A stretch of 64,000 bases of DNA from Spirometra erinaceieuropaei (GCA_902702965.1 CACRXP010000614.1:199735-263734); one strand, 5' to 3'; positions 50,345-62,249 are shown, counted from the first letter of the stretch. The notes: generated from the letters alone by a model not told the origin. Made by a program: numbers and translations.

Positions 50345-51765
50345 CTATGGAGTCAATGATCGAAAATGCTTTTGAAACAGTTGCTGAGTTTTTCGGCAAA
50401 TTTTCACGCTCAACATATGTGATAGCTTAAACGCCGTTGCTCTCGCCGCGTTTATGCAGATTTCAACACCTCAGGAGTATACAATGAGACATTAAAGGAC
50501 TTTTAAGTTAGTTTTTCGTTTACGCTTGCTCAATTGACTTTCTGTCTGATGGCTGTCAAAGCGCTTGAGAACAGCAAAACACTCATGATTTTTCTTCTGG
50601 ATTTGGCGTTATTTTTGTGCGATATCGCAGCTGTGATATGAAGTGTCGGGTCGAATCGTACCTTAGGAGGAATTATCACCAATTTCTCCAGGGTTTGTTG
50701 AAGAGACAAAATAATAACTGACCGCAATCTGTACACAGACCGGCTACAAATACGCATATGCAGTAGATGTGCAGCCCCATGTGATTTGAAGTGAAATTCT
50801 GAAATACGATTTCGATTCGATAGGATTATCAGTAGGGCTCGAATATTAACTTTTACGCAACATCACCCTAAAATTATGCAGTCACATCTAGATGCTGGCT
50901 TTCAATAAACTGCCTTTCGATCATCTGCTGTAATTGCATCCTCTAAAATATGCCTGCCAAAGCGGTCTGTCATTATTTTACCAAATTTGGGATGCGGGCA
51001 ATTGTTCCTTCTTGAAAATGCTTGGCAACTAACTGCGTGTTCCGTTATTTTTTTACCTGATGAAGAGTGTCTTTTGGTATAAAAAAATCTACAATAATGA
51101 CAATGAACTATTTGTAGATATACATTGATGATTAACAGTGTTTGAGACTACGATGTCGCCTATGCAAAACTTGACATCGACTACATCCATTGCGCTGTTA
51201 TGCGAGTGCTATATGGCATCTTCCACAAGGCCCAGGTTAATATGTGTGATAATTGCGTAACACAATGTAAGTTTTAAATCCTCAAAGCAAATGTAACGTC
51301 ATGTAAGATAAGAAAGTATTTGGAAACCGAAACATTTCCTAAGATCAAAAAATACTTGCACTTCAAGCAGCGAATTTGACGAACACAGTGTGTGATTGAA
51401 ACAGTATTTTATGCATGGTTTCTATTCAATTTTTTTAATTTATAAAGGCAGCGAGAACAAGTGGGAAAATACTATAGGATTTATGTAGTCATTTTATGGA
51501 CGGCAATTCTTACAGACGTATAATAAAGTTCATCTGGAAACAAGCAACCCGCTGTGAATGAAACATATTAGGAGAATACTGCAAGTTTATTATTATTACT
51601 TTAAACTTTAATAAGCAATCTTACCAAATTCAAAACATGTTTCGGTTAAAATTTTAGGCGACAGTACATCTCTTATATGTGGATAGTCCTTGCCCCGTTA
51701 CTGATCCCATAAACGCATTGGCTACCCCACCTATCATCTCACTATTTATGTGCACTTTTTAAATC
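50345..51765. other. Intron sequence of copy B, no gene recognised
   Basis: Lies between copy B exon 5 (53015) and exon 6 (49184) and outside the duplicated arm. It contains no recognisable element. Confidence 0.4.
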
Positions 51766-52269
51766 ACTCCGACGAATTTATGAGAAGGCTGCGCGGACGA
51801 AACTCTACTCGCCTCGTCATCATGGTAAATCGCAAGACACGTGCATACCGTTGGTTGCCTTTTGCCGATGTATACATATTGAAGCAGCTGGTGAACGTCA
51901 ACCCAAATATCCATTTTAACCCATAAGTTGCGCCCGTGAAGCCGAATTTAGATTGCATTATTTAAAGCTGACGATAGGTTTATATGAATATAACAAGCTA
52001 ACATTATAAACTGGAGTATCTGCCAGGAAGCAACATAGCGGCACAAGTATGCCGAGCCCTTCGCAGTTGTGATATACAGTGGCGAGCAGGGGAGGATTGG
52101 CAATCCTTACATCAGCAATGCGTCTGAACTGGCTGGAAGACTCCTGAGAATTCACCAAATAATTGTGGCACACAAGCCAACGACTACCTTACGAACTCTA
52201 CTTGTGAAATCTAAGTAGAGGTTCTGCTATCTCAATAAGAGACAAGACGTCTTTACGATCCCATTAACT

Positions 52270-52440
52270 GCCTCAGATGCCGTATATATTGGCCAAACGG
52301 GACAATCTGTTCATACACGCATATGCAAACACAAACTGACAACCAGCAGGCAAGCTTCCATCTACCATGGTTTTTTGCACGGAAAAGATGCAGCTTGTAG
52401 TTTGGATACCCTGACTGATGACTTTATGGCAGTTTGGATT
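52270..52440 (+). pseudogene. PLE GIY-YIG endonuclease fragment
   Basis: The plus-strand frame reads AVYIGQTGQSVHTRICKHKL (about 52273-52335), matching the core of the GIY-YIG nuclease at the C terminus of Penelope-like elements: tyrosine-isoleucine-glycine, then Q-T-G and the arginine and H-K-L region. The frame ends at a TAA at 52441. Upstream plus-strand sequence from about 51770 may be the preceding RT-nuclease linker, but it has many stops. Confidence 0.72.
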
Positions 52441-52504
52441 TAAAATTATTCGGGAATGGAAGAAGGTTTCGTAAAGCTGAACTGTACCCTGCATTCAAGT
52501 GCAA

Positions 52505-52775
52505 GATGTAAAGAAAATAAATCCTTTACCAAATAAGCGAAAGAATGGATATTTTTATGCATATCTTCCATGAAATAGATTTGAACTAATAAGGGTGTCG
52601 AAAATTAACGAGAACAATCCAAGCTAATTGAGTAGCCAGGTTTCATAAGGATAAGTTTTTGAGAGCAGCTGAAGGCATATCGCTCAAAACCTGGCTTCAT
52701 TCCTAACCGAAATATTCTGGAAAAATGCTGCTGGATATGCATATTGCAACCTGTTGACAGTTTATGAATGTTATG
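52505..52775. mobile_element. MITE fragment within a copy B intron
   Basis: Contains the MITE right-half landmarks: CCAAATAAGCGAAAGAATGG, a TCGAAAATTAACGAGAA segment and, at the end, a degraded TTGACAGTTTATGA. It sits directly downstream of a PLE fragment. Both outer ends are indistinct. Confidence 0.5.
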
Positions 52776-53327
52776 CGGTTATTCTGCGGTGACAGACAAG
52801 CGCCCACCCGATCCTCACTCCTTTATTCCAAGTAAGAAATCGATTTCTGAGAAAATTACCAGAGCTTTAATTTCACAACTGGAACATCTAACAGAAATCA
52901 GACATTTAATGGCAAGCTTTTGCCAGTATTTTTGGATTCCAGTACGGCAGCTCATAAAGCATAGAATATAGTATGCCGGAAAAACATCAAACCACTTGCC
53001 TTGTACAACCTTACACGGGATAGGTCCATCTATTGTCACTATCACACATGTGCCATCTCGGACGTTAACATGGTAGACTTTCCGTTGAAACATCACCAAC
53101 TGCATGAAACAAAAAAAACACGATTCAAAAGTCAGATGCGTTCTTTGTTCAAATCGTTCGACTGGTAAAATAGTGCGTGATTTGCTTACTTACCTTTGGC
53201 ATGCCTGGCAGAAGTGTCGTAAATATAAATGGCCCGCGTTCCTGAGTGAAAACCGGGCGTACACTGTCAAAGTAGGGAACATCTGTGCAAAAGGAATGAC
53301 AGGACAATGGTCGGTTCTTTATTCGTT

Positions 53328-53666
53328 TTATTGGTTTTTCGACAAGACAAATATCTTAAACGATTTTACATCGTGATCAAAATCAGTCAGCTTATTATCA
53401 TTGTAAATCTCATAATGCGAATCATAGTCATCTTGTGAGGCGTAATAATAAATCAAATATTTCACTTGAGTAATTTTGATGAATGCTTTAAAATTATGCA
53501 GTCGTCTTTTATCTGCATGCAAATTACGTTTTCTGCGCCAGTTCATGCAATGCTCAAATATGTATCTTACACTGATTTTGACTGCGCAAAGAGCACATGT
53601 AAGTTTAGGTGTTGGTTGCTTCTTTTCCTTTTGCAAGCGTGCTGCTTGCCGTGTAGCAAACTGCAA
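53328..53666 (-). pseudogene. Possible LINE C-terminal zinc-knuckle fragment
   Basis: A 112-codon frame contains TCALCAVKISVRYIFEHCMN, a C-x2-C ... H-x-C arrangement. This resembles the short cysteine-histidine tail found after the RT or RNase H in several non-LTR retrotransposons, which typically reads C-x-C ... V-x-H-I-(L/F)-x-x-C. The remainder is lysine- and tyrosine-rich and not recognised. It lies in an intron of copy B between exons 3 and 4. Confidence 0.4.
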
Positions 53667-54857
53667 ACTTCGAGTTTGTAGCCTAAGCAGAAAAGTGTGG
53701 ATAAAACTCTTTTAACATTTAAATGCTAGCTGAGACAGCAACCAGTTTATCACGGTTTTTACTGAATGTTTATGGGACATCTAAGGAGCTCGAGGTAGAC
53801 GCTGCAAAAATGCGGGTTATTGTTGATTTTCACTGACAGCGTTCGTTCCCTGGATTACTGTGCGAAAAAGCCCCTATCTTCGGTGGATCCCAAATAAGAA
53901 TAATGACTTAATTTCAGAGGTTATGTTTGAATTAATGCTCAAAAACGCAATCGCCAAATACAAAACGATGACAGGTTTAATAAAACCATCCCGCGGTCGC
54001 ATCTTTGCTTACCATGAGTGTAGAGATCCTCATGTGTTTCATTTACTTTGACCATGAGAGTTTCAAAGAAAGAGACCTCGGGCAAATTAATGTTTACGCG
54101 ACACTGTCGCAGAGCTAAAACAAAAAACACCATGCAATACGACGCGTTATTCAAAAACTTAAAAAGCTAACGGAAGTTCTATTTATACACCCCGAAAGTT
54201 GTGGGGTGTTTATTCAATAGATACATTACATTGGGTTTTAATCTGTCAGCGACAGCATTTATAGCAAATCAGATAGACTTACCACATTCAACGGGGCAGG
54301 GAAATGCAAATGTTATGGATGACTTGAGCTGGCGTGTGCCATTGACGGCTATGAATTCATCCTCGTCAATGATGAATGTCACTTCCTACGCAGAGAAATG
54401 GGAGAGATTCGGTTAAATAACAAACAGATAGCATTAAAGTAATATGAGAAGGAAAATTGTTCATATGTCCTTTGTAGAAATTGAAACGGTGCTTACAGAA
54501 CTCGCGTTGGAAATTGGCACATGTAACGAGTATGGGCCCGAAGACTGTGAAATCTCGTATCTTCCGAATGATATCTGAGCAGGGTTTTCGGCTAGATCGT
54601 GGAAATAGAGGTTAGAAATAGTGGCAATCGAGGAAAATGGCACCATGCAATGTACGGTTGTTCTGCCTCCTCTAGTTTTTTTTCCAACAATTGCAAAATG
54701 CAATTTTTCGATCTCCTGAAGTTATTATTTCTTCTCTTTCAAGCAGTCACACATGTCAAGCTATCGTCCATTAACTACTCTCTGTGAAATGTCTGAGTCC
54801 CAAAGGAACGAGCGTAAAGTATTTATTACATTGAATAGCGCCATTTAAGAAACTCAC

Positions 54858-54906
54858 CGATTGCCAGTACTGAGGTTAACAGCAGAAGCAGTGCACGTTG
54901 TTGCAT
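54858..54906 (-). other. Signal-peptide coding first exon of copy B
   Basis: It holds the start codon, a Gln-Gln-Arg n-region and a leucine-rich hydrophobic core, in 49 bp ending one base into a codon at a consensus donor. Short first exons that encode only a signal peptide are common in genes for secreted proteins. This is the main evidence that the family is exported. No promoter or TATA box can be assigned confidently upstream (54907 onward). Confidence 0.6.
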
Positions 54907-56231
54907 GTTGTGGGTGTACCTGTGCGTAGATTACAACCACTGTTCGTGCACAACCCGTTATTTATATTAGGTGGCCACAACTGAACTCACCTGACCTCTG
55001 TGAAATGTCTGAGGATTGTCATGGTTCGTGTCCATCGATGGATTCTGCCGGGGGGAGCCAATGGCCTGCCTTAGACTGATACTAGCCATCAAAGATGGTT
55101 CTTTTTAGTGGGCAACAGAAGAGGTCACTTTCGGGTGACATGTCAGAAGTACGTAAAGCATCACGACTGAGGAGTATGATGAACGCCTTCTCTAGAATGT
55201 ATCACGTTTTGCACACAACATTTAAAGTATGAAGCTTCTGTAGGATGCTGTCGAGAATTTCCTCTTGCAGAAACATGTGGTAAAGACTGGCATTTCATCG
55301 GCAATCGTAGTTCGTCTGTGGGAAGACTGAAAAAACGGCCATGGGATAGTATATTAGAAGATCACGTTACTTATTTGGGCGAGTTGTAAGTTTAAGTGTT
55401 TGCCTCATAGTCAATAGTTGTTCTGTACCAGAAACTGTCAGTTGTTGAAACAGTCCTGCTACATTTTGAACATTACAATCTCAATATGTGTTTCGTTTTT
55501 TTCCATTGACCTTCCTTGTTTGAATTGTGGCGAAGTACATTTTTAGAAACCCTAAGACCGGCTTTTGACTTATTGGCGCGGGAAATATGCGTTAGGAAGG
55601 CATTTATGTCACCCATAACGATGCTGTTTATTCAGATACGGATACCATGCCAGATGCCAGCTCGATTAATTGCTGATGAAAAGGGTACACTCTACTCACG
55701 CCTGAACGTCGCCTCTGCTCTAGTTTGCATTTACGTTTACTTGCTCCGAATTTGATTCAACTGGGAAAGCACTTCCGATGTAAAGCAATCTTTTTCCGCT
55801 ATTTATAACTCCGCAGCTCGGTAGGACTTTCTGAAAACCACAATTCTCAGGGCATACTACGAGACGACTTATACTAAGTCCACAAAGATGAGGGCAGAGT
55901 ACGGGTGGTAGCTGTTTAAGAGAAGAAACTATCGTACAATTCCTGGATACATCAATTTTTTCAACGTTGGGTGAGCCGAATCATGCAAAATGTGCTAAAA
56001 CACCGTCTATATCGGGTGTATCCTAGAAATAAGTACAAACACCGGCATTGCATAGAGCCTGTTTTTGAAATTCCCTTGCTAATATTGGCGTTTGTGATCG
56101 GAGGGTTTTTCTAGCATTTTAAGAGAAAAAACTGGTTTTATAGTTGTGGAAATCCCTAGGCCTCTATTCAGAAGAAAAGGTGACGAGCGAATGTTGATTT
56201 TGTCGACTTCTAGTCAGGCCAGCACAGTTAA
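54907..56231. other. Upstream region of copy B, no gene recognised
   Basis: It should hold the promoter of copy B. I see no clear TATA box or initiator. The ORF at 55516 (+) is unfamiliar. Confidence 0.35.
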
Positions 56232-56828
56232 ATGGGACGAGGTACAGCGAGTGAAAAAAATTCAACGGGGACTATATTGAGAGAACTGTTTCGAAACCAT
56301 AATTGGAGAAAGGTGCGTCGTATTCGTACAGTCATTATCGCAAAAATCCTGAAGGGATACGCTGAGAACCAAATGGAAAATATCCTCGTAAAAATAGAAG
56401 AACGTGGGCGTCAGACTTGTCAACGCACAGCCGTCCTAGGTAGCCAGACATATGAAGAAAGGCTAGAGTTCGACATCTACACTCAGAATATAAAAAGAAA
56501 ACGTTGACAGGCAAAAAATTCTGCGCTCCTTACGAGTCTACATGAGATAAAACCCCAGTCATGATTTTCAAGTGATCTTCCTTATTACGTACACAAACAA
56601 TCTTTTATGACACTTCATAATGCATCAATTGAAGCTTAATCTCTGGGAACGAAGTTTTGCATACCTCGTCGCAGCGTTAATCAGTTAGAATTGGAAACTC
56701 AGTTCGAGAACCTCTTGAACCAAACTTACAATATATTGTCCGATTCCACAGAGAGTGTTTAATATTTTAAACCGAAATCAGGGAACTGCAGCTACCAATA
56801 CCTAAACAACGGGTCAAAAAGTCTAGGA

Positions 56829-57598
56829 TTGCTGATAAAACAGCACGCGGAAAATGTAAAAGAAGCTTTGGAGAACAAAGAGATCTTCGTAACGACAGCT
56901 GAAAAAAGAACAAGTGTAGTTATGATGAACATAATGGACTACGAAACGACGATACAATCCGAATTATCTGATCAGGATAAATTCAGAAATGTAGACAAAG
57001 AAAACGACCGCACAGATGAAAGAGAGGCAAAATTAATTGACTGTTCAAGACGTCTCCACACAGGAGAATATATAAGTGACCGTGATCTCAAACACCTCGG
57101 CTCAATCGCCACACATATCTATCGACTTTAAGGTTTACCTAAGATCCATAAGGAAAGCCTACCAGATCGTTTGATTTTAGATATGCGAACTCTCCTTATC
57201 ATGTGATATCAAAGTGCTTAGCAGAGAAACTCAAACCCATACAGCATCAGCTGACAGCACGCAGCTTTCGAGATACCTTTCAATTTATTGACGACATTAA
57301 AGACCTCAACATTAGCGGCATGATGTTGTTCACACTAGACTTTGCATCACTTTTCACAAACGTCCGACTTGCCGACACAGTTGATGGTTACATCTGCCAG
57401 TCATCAAGAAATAGGCATACCGAGGAAAACACTCAGGGAACTATTACTAAGGTGCATATGAGATTGCAGTTCTTTTTTGACAACCAACTCTATAGGCAAA
57501 TGTACGGCATTGCTATGGACTCATCTGTTGCACCTCTCTTAGCCGACGTCTTCGTGTGCAACCTGGAGAGATTTCAACTAAGCGATCATATCAAATAA
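56829..57598 (+). pseudogene. PLE reverse transcriptase
   Basis: The first frame contains LLIKQHAENVKEAL, TTAEKRTSVVMMN (the usual PLE D-K-G-N-G-V-V segment, altered) and LKHLGSIATHIYRL. After a stop, GLPKIHK (57132-57152) is intact. Then ISKCLAEKLKPIQHQL, FTLDFASLFTNVRL (usual SLFTNVPL) and GIAMDSSVAPLLADVFV (usual GVAMGSPLGPLLADIFM). Downstream at 57620-57628 the catalytic Asp pair is preserved as NVDD where PLEs have YVDD. Stops at 57129 and 57599 disable it. Confidence 0.88.
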
Positions 57599-57945
57599 CT
57601 TAATCATTACGATCTCAACGTTGATGATGCCTTTGCGATTGAAACCACAGAAACCTCAAAGTTCCTTCTCAGCAGCAAGTGTTCGTTGCCATTCTCTACT
57701 AAAAGAATACGAGAGCACCTTTCCGTGTTGATGGGAAATGGTAAAACTGTGAAAATAGGCAGCGTCATCATTGTGCATGCAGTGAATTCAGGGCATCATG
57801 GTGACCCCACTGAAACATTTCGTGTGATTTATAAGGTCCCTTGATCTACCGTATGCACTAGGCCAGCGCCTGTTAGGAACAGCAAAATCGGCCGCCATCA
57901 GATTACGAGAACCGACCCTTTGCGCCTAGAACGATCTCGTTCATA

Positions 57946-58168
57946 ATGTACGCTTACCTTGGTCAAAGCTTAACTAACCACATACAACATTCTGCGCCCT
58001 TCCACCCTTGTCTAGCCTGTATTTTAGAAACGAACATTTATGGAGTTCATTTACTTACTGTACCCTGTACTAGCCTGACGAGAAGTTATCGGAAGCAAAG
58101 TTCGCTCGCCGCTGTTTCTTCTGAAAAATGGTTTGTCTACAAAATAACCTGTCGGCATGGACAACATA
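57946..58168 (+). pseudogene. PLE connector and start of GIY-YIG nuclease
   Basis: The frame includes ILETNIYGVHLLTVPCTSL and then WFVYKITCRHGQH, corresponding to the V-Y-x-I-x-C beginning of the nuclease. The remaining codons up to 58236 are MITE sequence. The Y-I-G-x-T part of the nuclease is absent downstream. Confidence 0.65.
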
Positions 58169-59122
58169 GAGTAAGTGGGATAACTCACGAAATGTTATCC
58201 GAAATTCCGAAATACGTTTTAGTTTCGATAAGATAGGCTAAGTATTGTTGAAAACTAATCATCACGCAGTATAATTCTATAATAACTCAGGTAAGCCAGG
58301 ATGCCGGCTTTCGAATAAAAGTCTTTGGGGCTGCGTGGAAAACCATACTCTGTAAAAATGACTATTTAATTGGCATGCATTTTTCTTATCGATTTTAGAT
58401 ACTCATACATATGCATTTATATTTCATAGAAAACAGGCTTAAACATATTCATTCTTTTGCTTAGTCGGTGGAAAAGGACGTGTTCTCCTAATGTTTCTAC
58501 TCGCAATAAGTGTATTCGGAAAGGCTTCTTGTTGTGAAATTTGTTAGTACCGTGATATGGCAGTTCATAAATCGTCATGTCTCTGCATTTCCGATTGTGT
58601 CTAGTAAAGTTAACAATATGGCTCGAATCCACTGCTAAATTTTATGAACGCCATATGGTCACGTATTTATACCTTATAGAAATGTATGGCCTTTTGTAGG
58701 CCCGAATGCAAGTAGGACGGCATGTTGGTGTCCTAAATGATTCGGAAGTTGAAATAGTTTTTGAAAGCCGAATGATGCCATACCTTTGCGCATAAAATTG
58801 GAAGGCGTCATGTTCTACCGAATGAATAAAAGAATAATTATCCATATGCGATTGTCTGCATGAAATATGATTGAAGTTTTAAGTGCAGCAAACGTAACTC
58901 AGAAAAAATGCAGGCTAATTAAACAGTCATTTTTAGAGAGTAGAGTTTTCCCATGCAGTCTGAAAGGAGTTCGTTCAAAAGCCGGCATCCTGAGGCTGCT
59001 GAATTATTATAGAATTACTCTGCATGATGATTAGTTTTACAGCCCTACTTAAATAACTTCGTTCGAAATTAAAATGCATTTCGTAATGTCGGTTGACATT
59101 TCATGCTTAAGCCCACACACTG
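58169..59122. mobile_element. Complete foldback MITE inserted into a PLE
   Basis: The left end GAGTAAGTGGGATAACTC at 58169 follows TA (58167-58168), and the right end GGGCTTAAGC..ACACTG reversed ends at 59122 before TA. The length, 954 bp, is close to the 931 bp of the 18.2-kb copy. It interrupts the GIY-YIG part of the PLE on its left side, so it inserted after the PLE did. Confidence 0.78.
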
Positions 59123-59159
59123 TAAATCCATCAATTATAAATTGTGTCATTGTCGTTCT

Positions 59160-59900
59160 TTCATTTCAAGGTTCTCTGTGCCACATTTTGATAATTTAAA
59201 TACAGCGATGATGAAGGACGACAGGTCGAGCATTTTGCGAACCATCACCAGCGAAATGTGTTGAAATTTACAACAGTTGTTTCACTTAAACATCCACTAA
59301 TTCAGCTGCTGATGGGAGATTTTAGACATCTTACTTGATCAGCTTATGTTTATGGACATACTATGCGAAGCCTGCGGGTCAAATAAGAGCCGATTGCTCT
59401 TTAAGTGTCTGCAGTGAGAAGTCGCCATGGACCTTTGTTCGAAATAAACCACAGGCCCACTTGTTCTAGCGTCAGTTTATTGTAGACCCAGACAAAAATT
59501 GCCATAGCTTTTCGACAGAAAGGCCAACAGCTCAGAGCCTGTCTGGTTCACAAACGTTTGCCAGAATCGCGACGTCTCGCATGGTAACCTAAGTGCCAGC
59601 ATGCCAGTCTAAGTCTGATTTCACTTGAGCATGGCTATGCTTGAGTGAATTATGCCAAAATTTCACAAACGATCAAGACGTGTAGAGAAAAGGAATTTAA
59701 ATTAACCGTCGATTACCACCGTGTCCACCGTATGTAGGGTGAGCTCGGTGACGATGACATTCGCATAAATTATTTTGTTCTAACAGCAGACTTGCGCTGC
59801 ATTTGCCGCACCCGCCCTGCCCTAATCATACCAAAACCCGGTGTCAAGACAGTCACGAATGCTGTAGGCAGGATCGAATATATTGACTGGCAAAACTAAG
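59160..59900 (-). repeat. 750-bp dispersed repeat, copy 2
   Basis: Reverse complement of the 23.6-kb copy. It directly follows the complete MITE and precedes a MITE end fragment. It is tandem with copy 3. Confidence 0.75.
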
Positions 59901-59904
59901 CAGA

Positions 59905-60080
59905 TACTTTTCCATACAGTCTGAAAGAGGTTTGTTCAAATGCCGGCATCATGATATAATTGAATTATTATAGAGTTTCGTTGCATGGTCATCAATATTA
60001 CGGCCCTAATTAAATAACATTTTTCGAAACGAAAATGCAATTCGTAATATCGTTTGACACTTTGTGCTTTTGTCCACACA
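59905..60080. mobile_element. Terminal-repeat fragment of the MITE
   Basis: About 175 bp similar to the right terminal repeat of the 58.2-kb copy (CATACAGTCTGAAAG, then ATTATTATAGAGTTTC, ending near TGTCCACACACTTTA). It lies between two copies of the 750-bp repeat and gives the regular alternation of MITE end and 750-bp repeat. Confidence 0.6.
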
Positions 60081-60114
60081 CTTTACGTCCATAAGCTACC
60101 AAGTATAAATTTTG

Positions 60115-60870
60115 TCATTTGCTTCTTTCATTTAAAGGATCTATCTGTTACACTGTGAAAATTCAAATACAGCGAAGAATGAGGACGTCAGGTTGAGCAT
60201 TTTGCGAAACATCAGCAGCAAAGTGTGCTGGAATTTACAACAGTTGTTTCACCTGAACATCTACCAATTCACCTGCTGATGAGAGATTTTTGAGAGATTA
60301 CTTGAGCAAATTGTGTTTGAGGACATGCTACGCGAGACCTGAGGGTCAAATTAGAGCTCCATTCTCTTCAAGTGTCTACAGTGAATATTCCCCATGAACC
60401 TTTCATAGAAATAAATGACAGGTTTACTTGTTCTGGCCTGAGTGTATCATAAGCCCAGACAAAAACTGCACAGCTTTTCGACAGAAAGGCCAACAACTCA
60501 GAGCCTGTCTGGTTCGCAAATGTATGCAAGAAACGCGACGGCTCGCACGGTCACTTAAGTGTCAGCATGCCAGACTAAGACTGATTTCACTAGAGCATGG
60601 CTAGTTTTAAGTTAATTATGCGAAGTTTCACAAACGATCAAGACGTGTAGAGAAAAGGAATTTAATTTAACCGTCGATTACGGCCGTGTCCACCGTATGT
60701 CCTGCAGTAGGGTGGGCTCAGTGACGGTAAACATTTGCATAAATTAGTTTCTTCTGAGAGCAGACTTGCGCTGCATCTGTCGCACCCGCCATGCCCAATC
60801 ATACCGAAACCCGGTGTCATGACAGTCACGAATGCTGTAGGCGGGATCGAACATATTGACTGGAAAAACT
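60115..60870 (-). repeat. 750-bp dispersed repeat, copy 3
   Basis: The same orientation as copy 2 and about 955 bp from it, so the two form a tandem pair. The following stretch (60870-61121) also matches the linker between MITE and repeat at 23388-23630, with CTCAGAGGC and a TCCATGACGG-type block. A longer composite unit was therefore copied. Confidence 0.73.
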
Positions 60871-61121
60871 AAGCAGCTCGTCTGCGCGCGGCAAACACGG
60901 CAGATCAACGTACAAATAACGAGGCTTTTCTAGAAACCAGGTGGAGAGCAGTGCAGATCCTAACTAAGTAAGACGTTGTATGGGTCAAAGCAGGAAGGAG
61001 ACATTGCAACCTGACTCTCCATTCCGAGAGAAGGACCGGGCTATGTAGATGGCAAACAATGGAATGTCCATGACGGAAGTAATTAATCGATGCATGTCGC
61101 CTCTGAGTAGTTTCATAAGTA

Positions 61122-61840
61122 CAGAAGGCGGGCTAACTTATGAAATGTCAACCGAAATTCTGAAAACCGTTTTGTACTTTGAAAGGAGTAATTAAGTAGT
61201 GTCGTAACACTCGTCAGTCTCTAATGCAAGTCTATAATACTCCATTTACCTCAGGATGCCGGTATTTGAATGAACTTCCTTTCGGCTGCATGCAAAAACT
61301 ACAGCCAGTAAAAAACGGCTACTTTTGTAGCATGAAATTTCCCATTGATTTTAGATGCAACTAAATGATTATTTATATTTCATGCAAGACATGCATAAAA
61401 TAAGCATTCGTTTGCCCATTCAGTAGAAAATTACGTTTTCTTATGATTTTATACTTGAAGAAGTGTCCTAATTCGATTGTAAAAAGGTTTCTAATTGTGG
61501 GACTTTTAAATATCGTGGATGGCCGTCCATAAATCGTCATATCTCTGCTTTTACGAATGTGGCTTGTAAAGTTAACAATTTGGAGCAAGTCCATTGGTTA
61601 CTTTTATTAATTCTATATGGTCCCTCTTTGGTACCGCAGAGAAGTGTGCGGCTTGTAGTACGCGGAAAATATACGACTTAAAGGTCGGAAATCCTGAATC
61701 AAATTGTAACGGTAAAGCGCGTTCAAAAGTATTCGGGAATTGTCAAGATTTTTGAAGACAGAATTGTACCCTACCTTCGAGTACAAAATTGGAAAAATAT
61801 ACACTTTTTCTACGGAATGAGCAAAATAATGAACTCGAAC
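61122..61840. mobile_element. MITE copy with right terminal repeat missing
   Basis: It starts CAGAAGGCGGGCTAACTTATG after TA (61120-61121) and keeps the left terminal repeat and interior. Sequence identity to the family stops near 61840 and the right repeat is absent. It belongs to the composite unit mirrored at 22.7-24.4 kb. Confidence 0.68.
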
Positions 61841-62249
61841 TCGTTTATTCGCTTTTATCGGTTGCCAGTTACGCTCGGCAACGACACTGCCGACGGTAAT
61901 GCGCCAGTATTTAATTCCTGCTTTAGCTTTTTTGTTGATTGAAGATTTAGATATTACGAAATTGCCATTTTATGCGAATAAACACCAAACCGATATTTGT
62001 ATCTATCTAGTGCTGTGACTAAACTTTTCACTGGATAAAAGTTATATTGTTTTGAATCACAGCTGCAATAACTACCACACGTGTCCTATATTCAAGCTTG
62101 CTTCAAATGCCTGCTCAACGATAACTTCACCGATTTTGTCGACTGATAGTTTAGTAAGGGGTCTCTGCAGGATAATTGGTATTCTATGTACATTCGTTAA
62201 TGTATGATCGCCTAGATTGGCTACGTATAGACAAACGTCTGACATTCCA

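Larger units (their letters stand above)
53015..54906 (-). pseudogene. Copy B, 5' five exons, including a signal-peptide exon
   Basis: Exon 1 (54906-54858) begins ATG and encodes MQQRALLLLLTSVLAI, a typical signal-peptide start and hydrophobic core, followed by donor GTGAGT. Exon 2 is 54715-54497, exon 3 54385-54283 (contains FIIDEDEFIAVNG), exon 4 53282-53194 (contains PYFDSVRPVFTQERGPF) and exon 5 53099-53015 (contains VYHVNVRDGTCVIVTIDG). Donors are GTAAGC, GTAAGT, GTAAGT and GTAAGG. Phases of exons 3-5 join, and exon 5 ends in the phase needed by the next exon at 49184. I therefore infer one gene of 16 exons and about 636 codons. Exon 2 holds a run of eight A's; one fewer would make exon 1, exon 2 and exon 3 agree in frame, so there is either a frameshift or a base-call error. 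The exon 3 to 4 sequence recalls galectin-like beta strands, but no diagnostic galectin residues are visible. Confidence 0.6.
56232..58168 (+). mobile_element. Decayed Penelope-like element, truncated by a MITE
   Basis: The order of parts matches PLEs: an N-terminal region (LGTKFCIPRRSVNQLELETQ near 56645), RT fingers, RT core, connector and the start of a GIY-YIG nuclease (WFVYKITCRHGQH near 58130-58165). Several stops and frameshifts. The element is broken at 58168 by the MITE and is not seen to resume after it. The left boundary is set at the ORF at 56232, which may or may not belong to it. Confidence 0.82.

Noticed and set aside
53015..54715. Galectin gene
   Set aside because: Exons 3-4 have galectin-like spacing (FIIDEDEF.AVNG, GPF), but the H-x-N-P-R and W-G-x-E-x-R type ligand residues are not seen and the exon pattern belongs to a longer gene.
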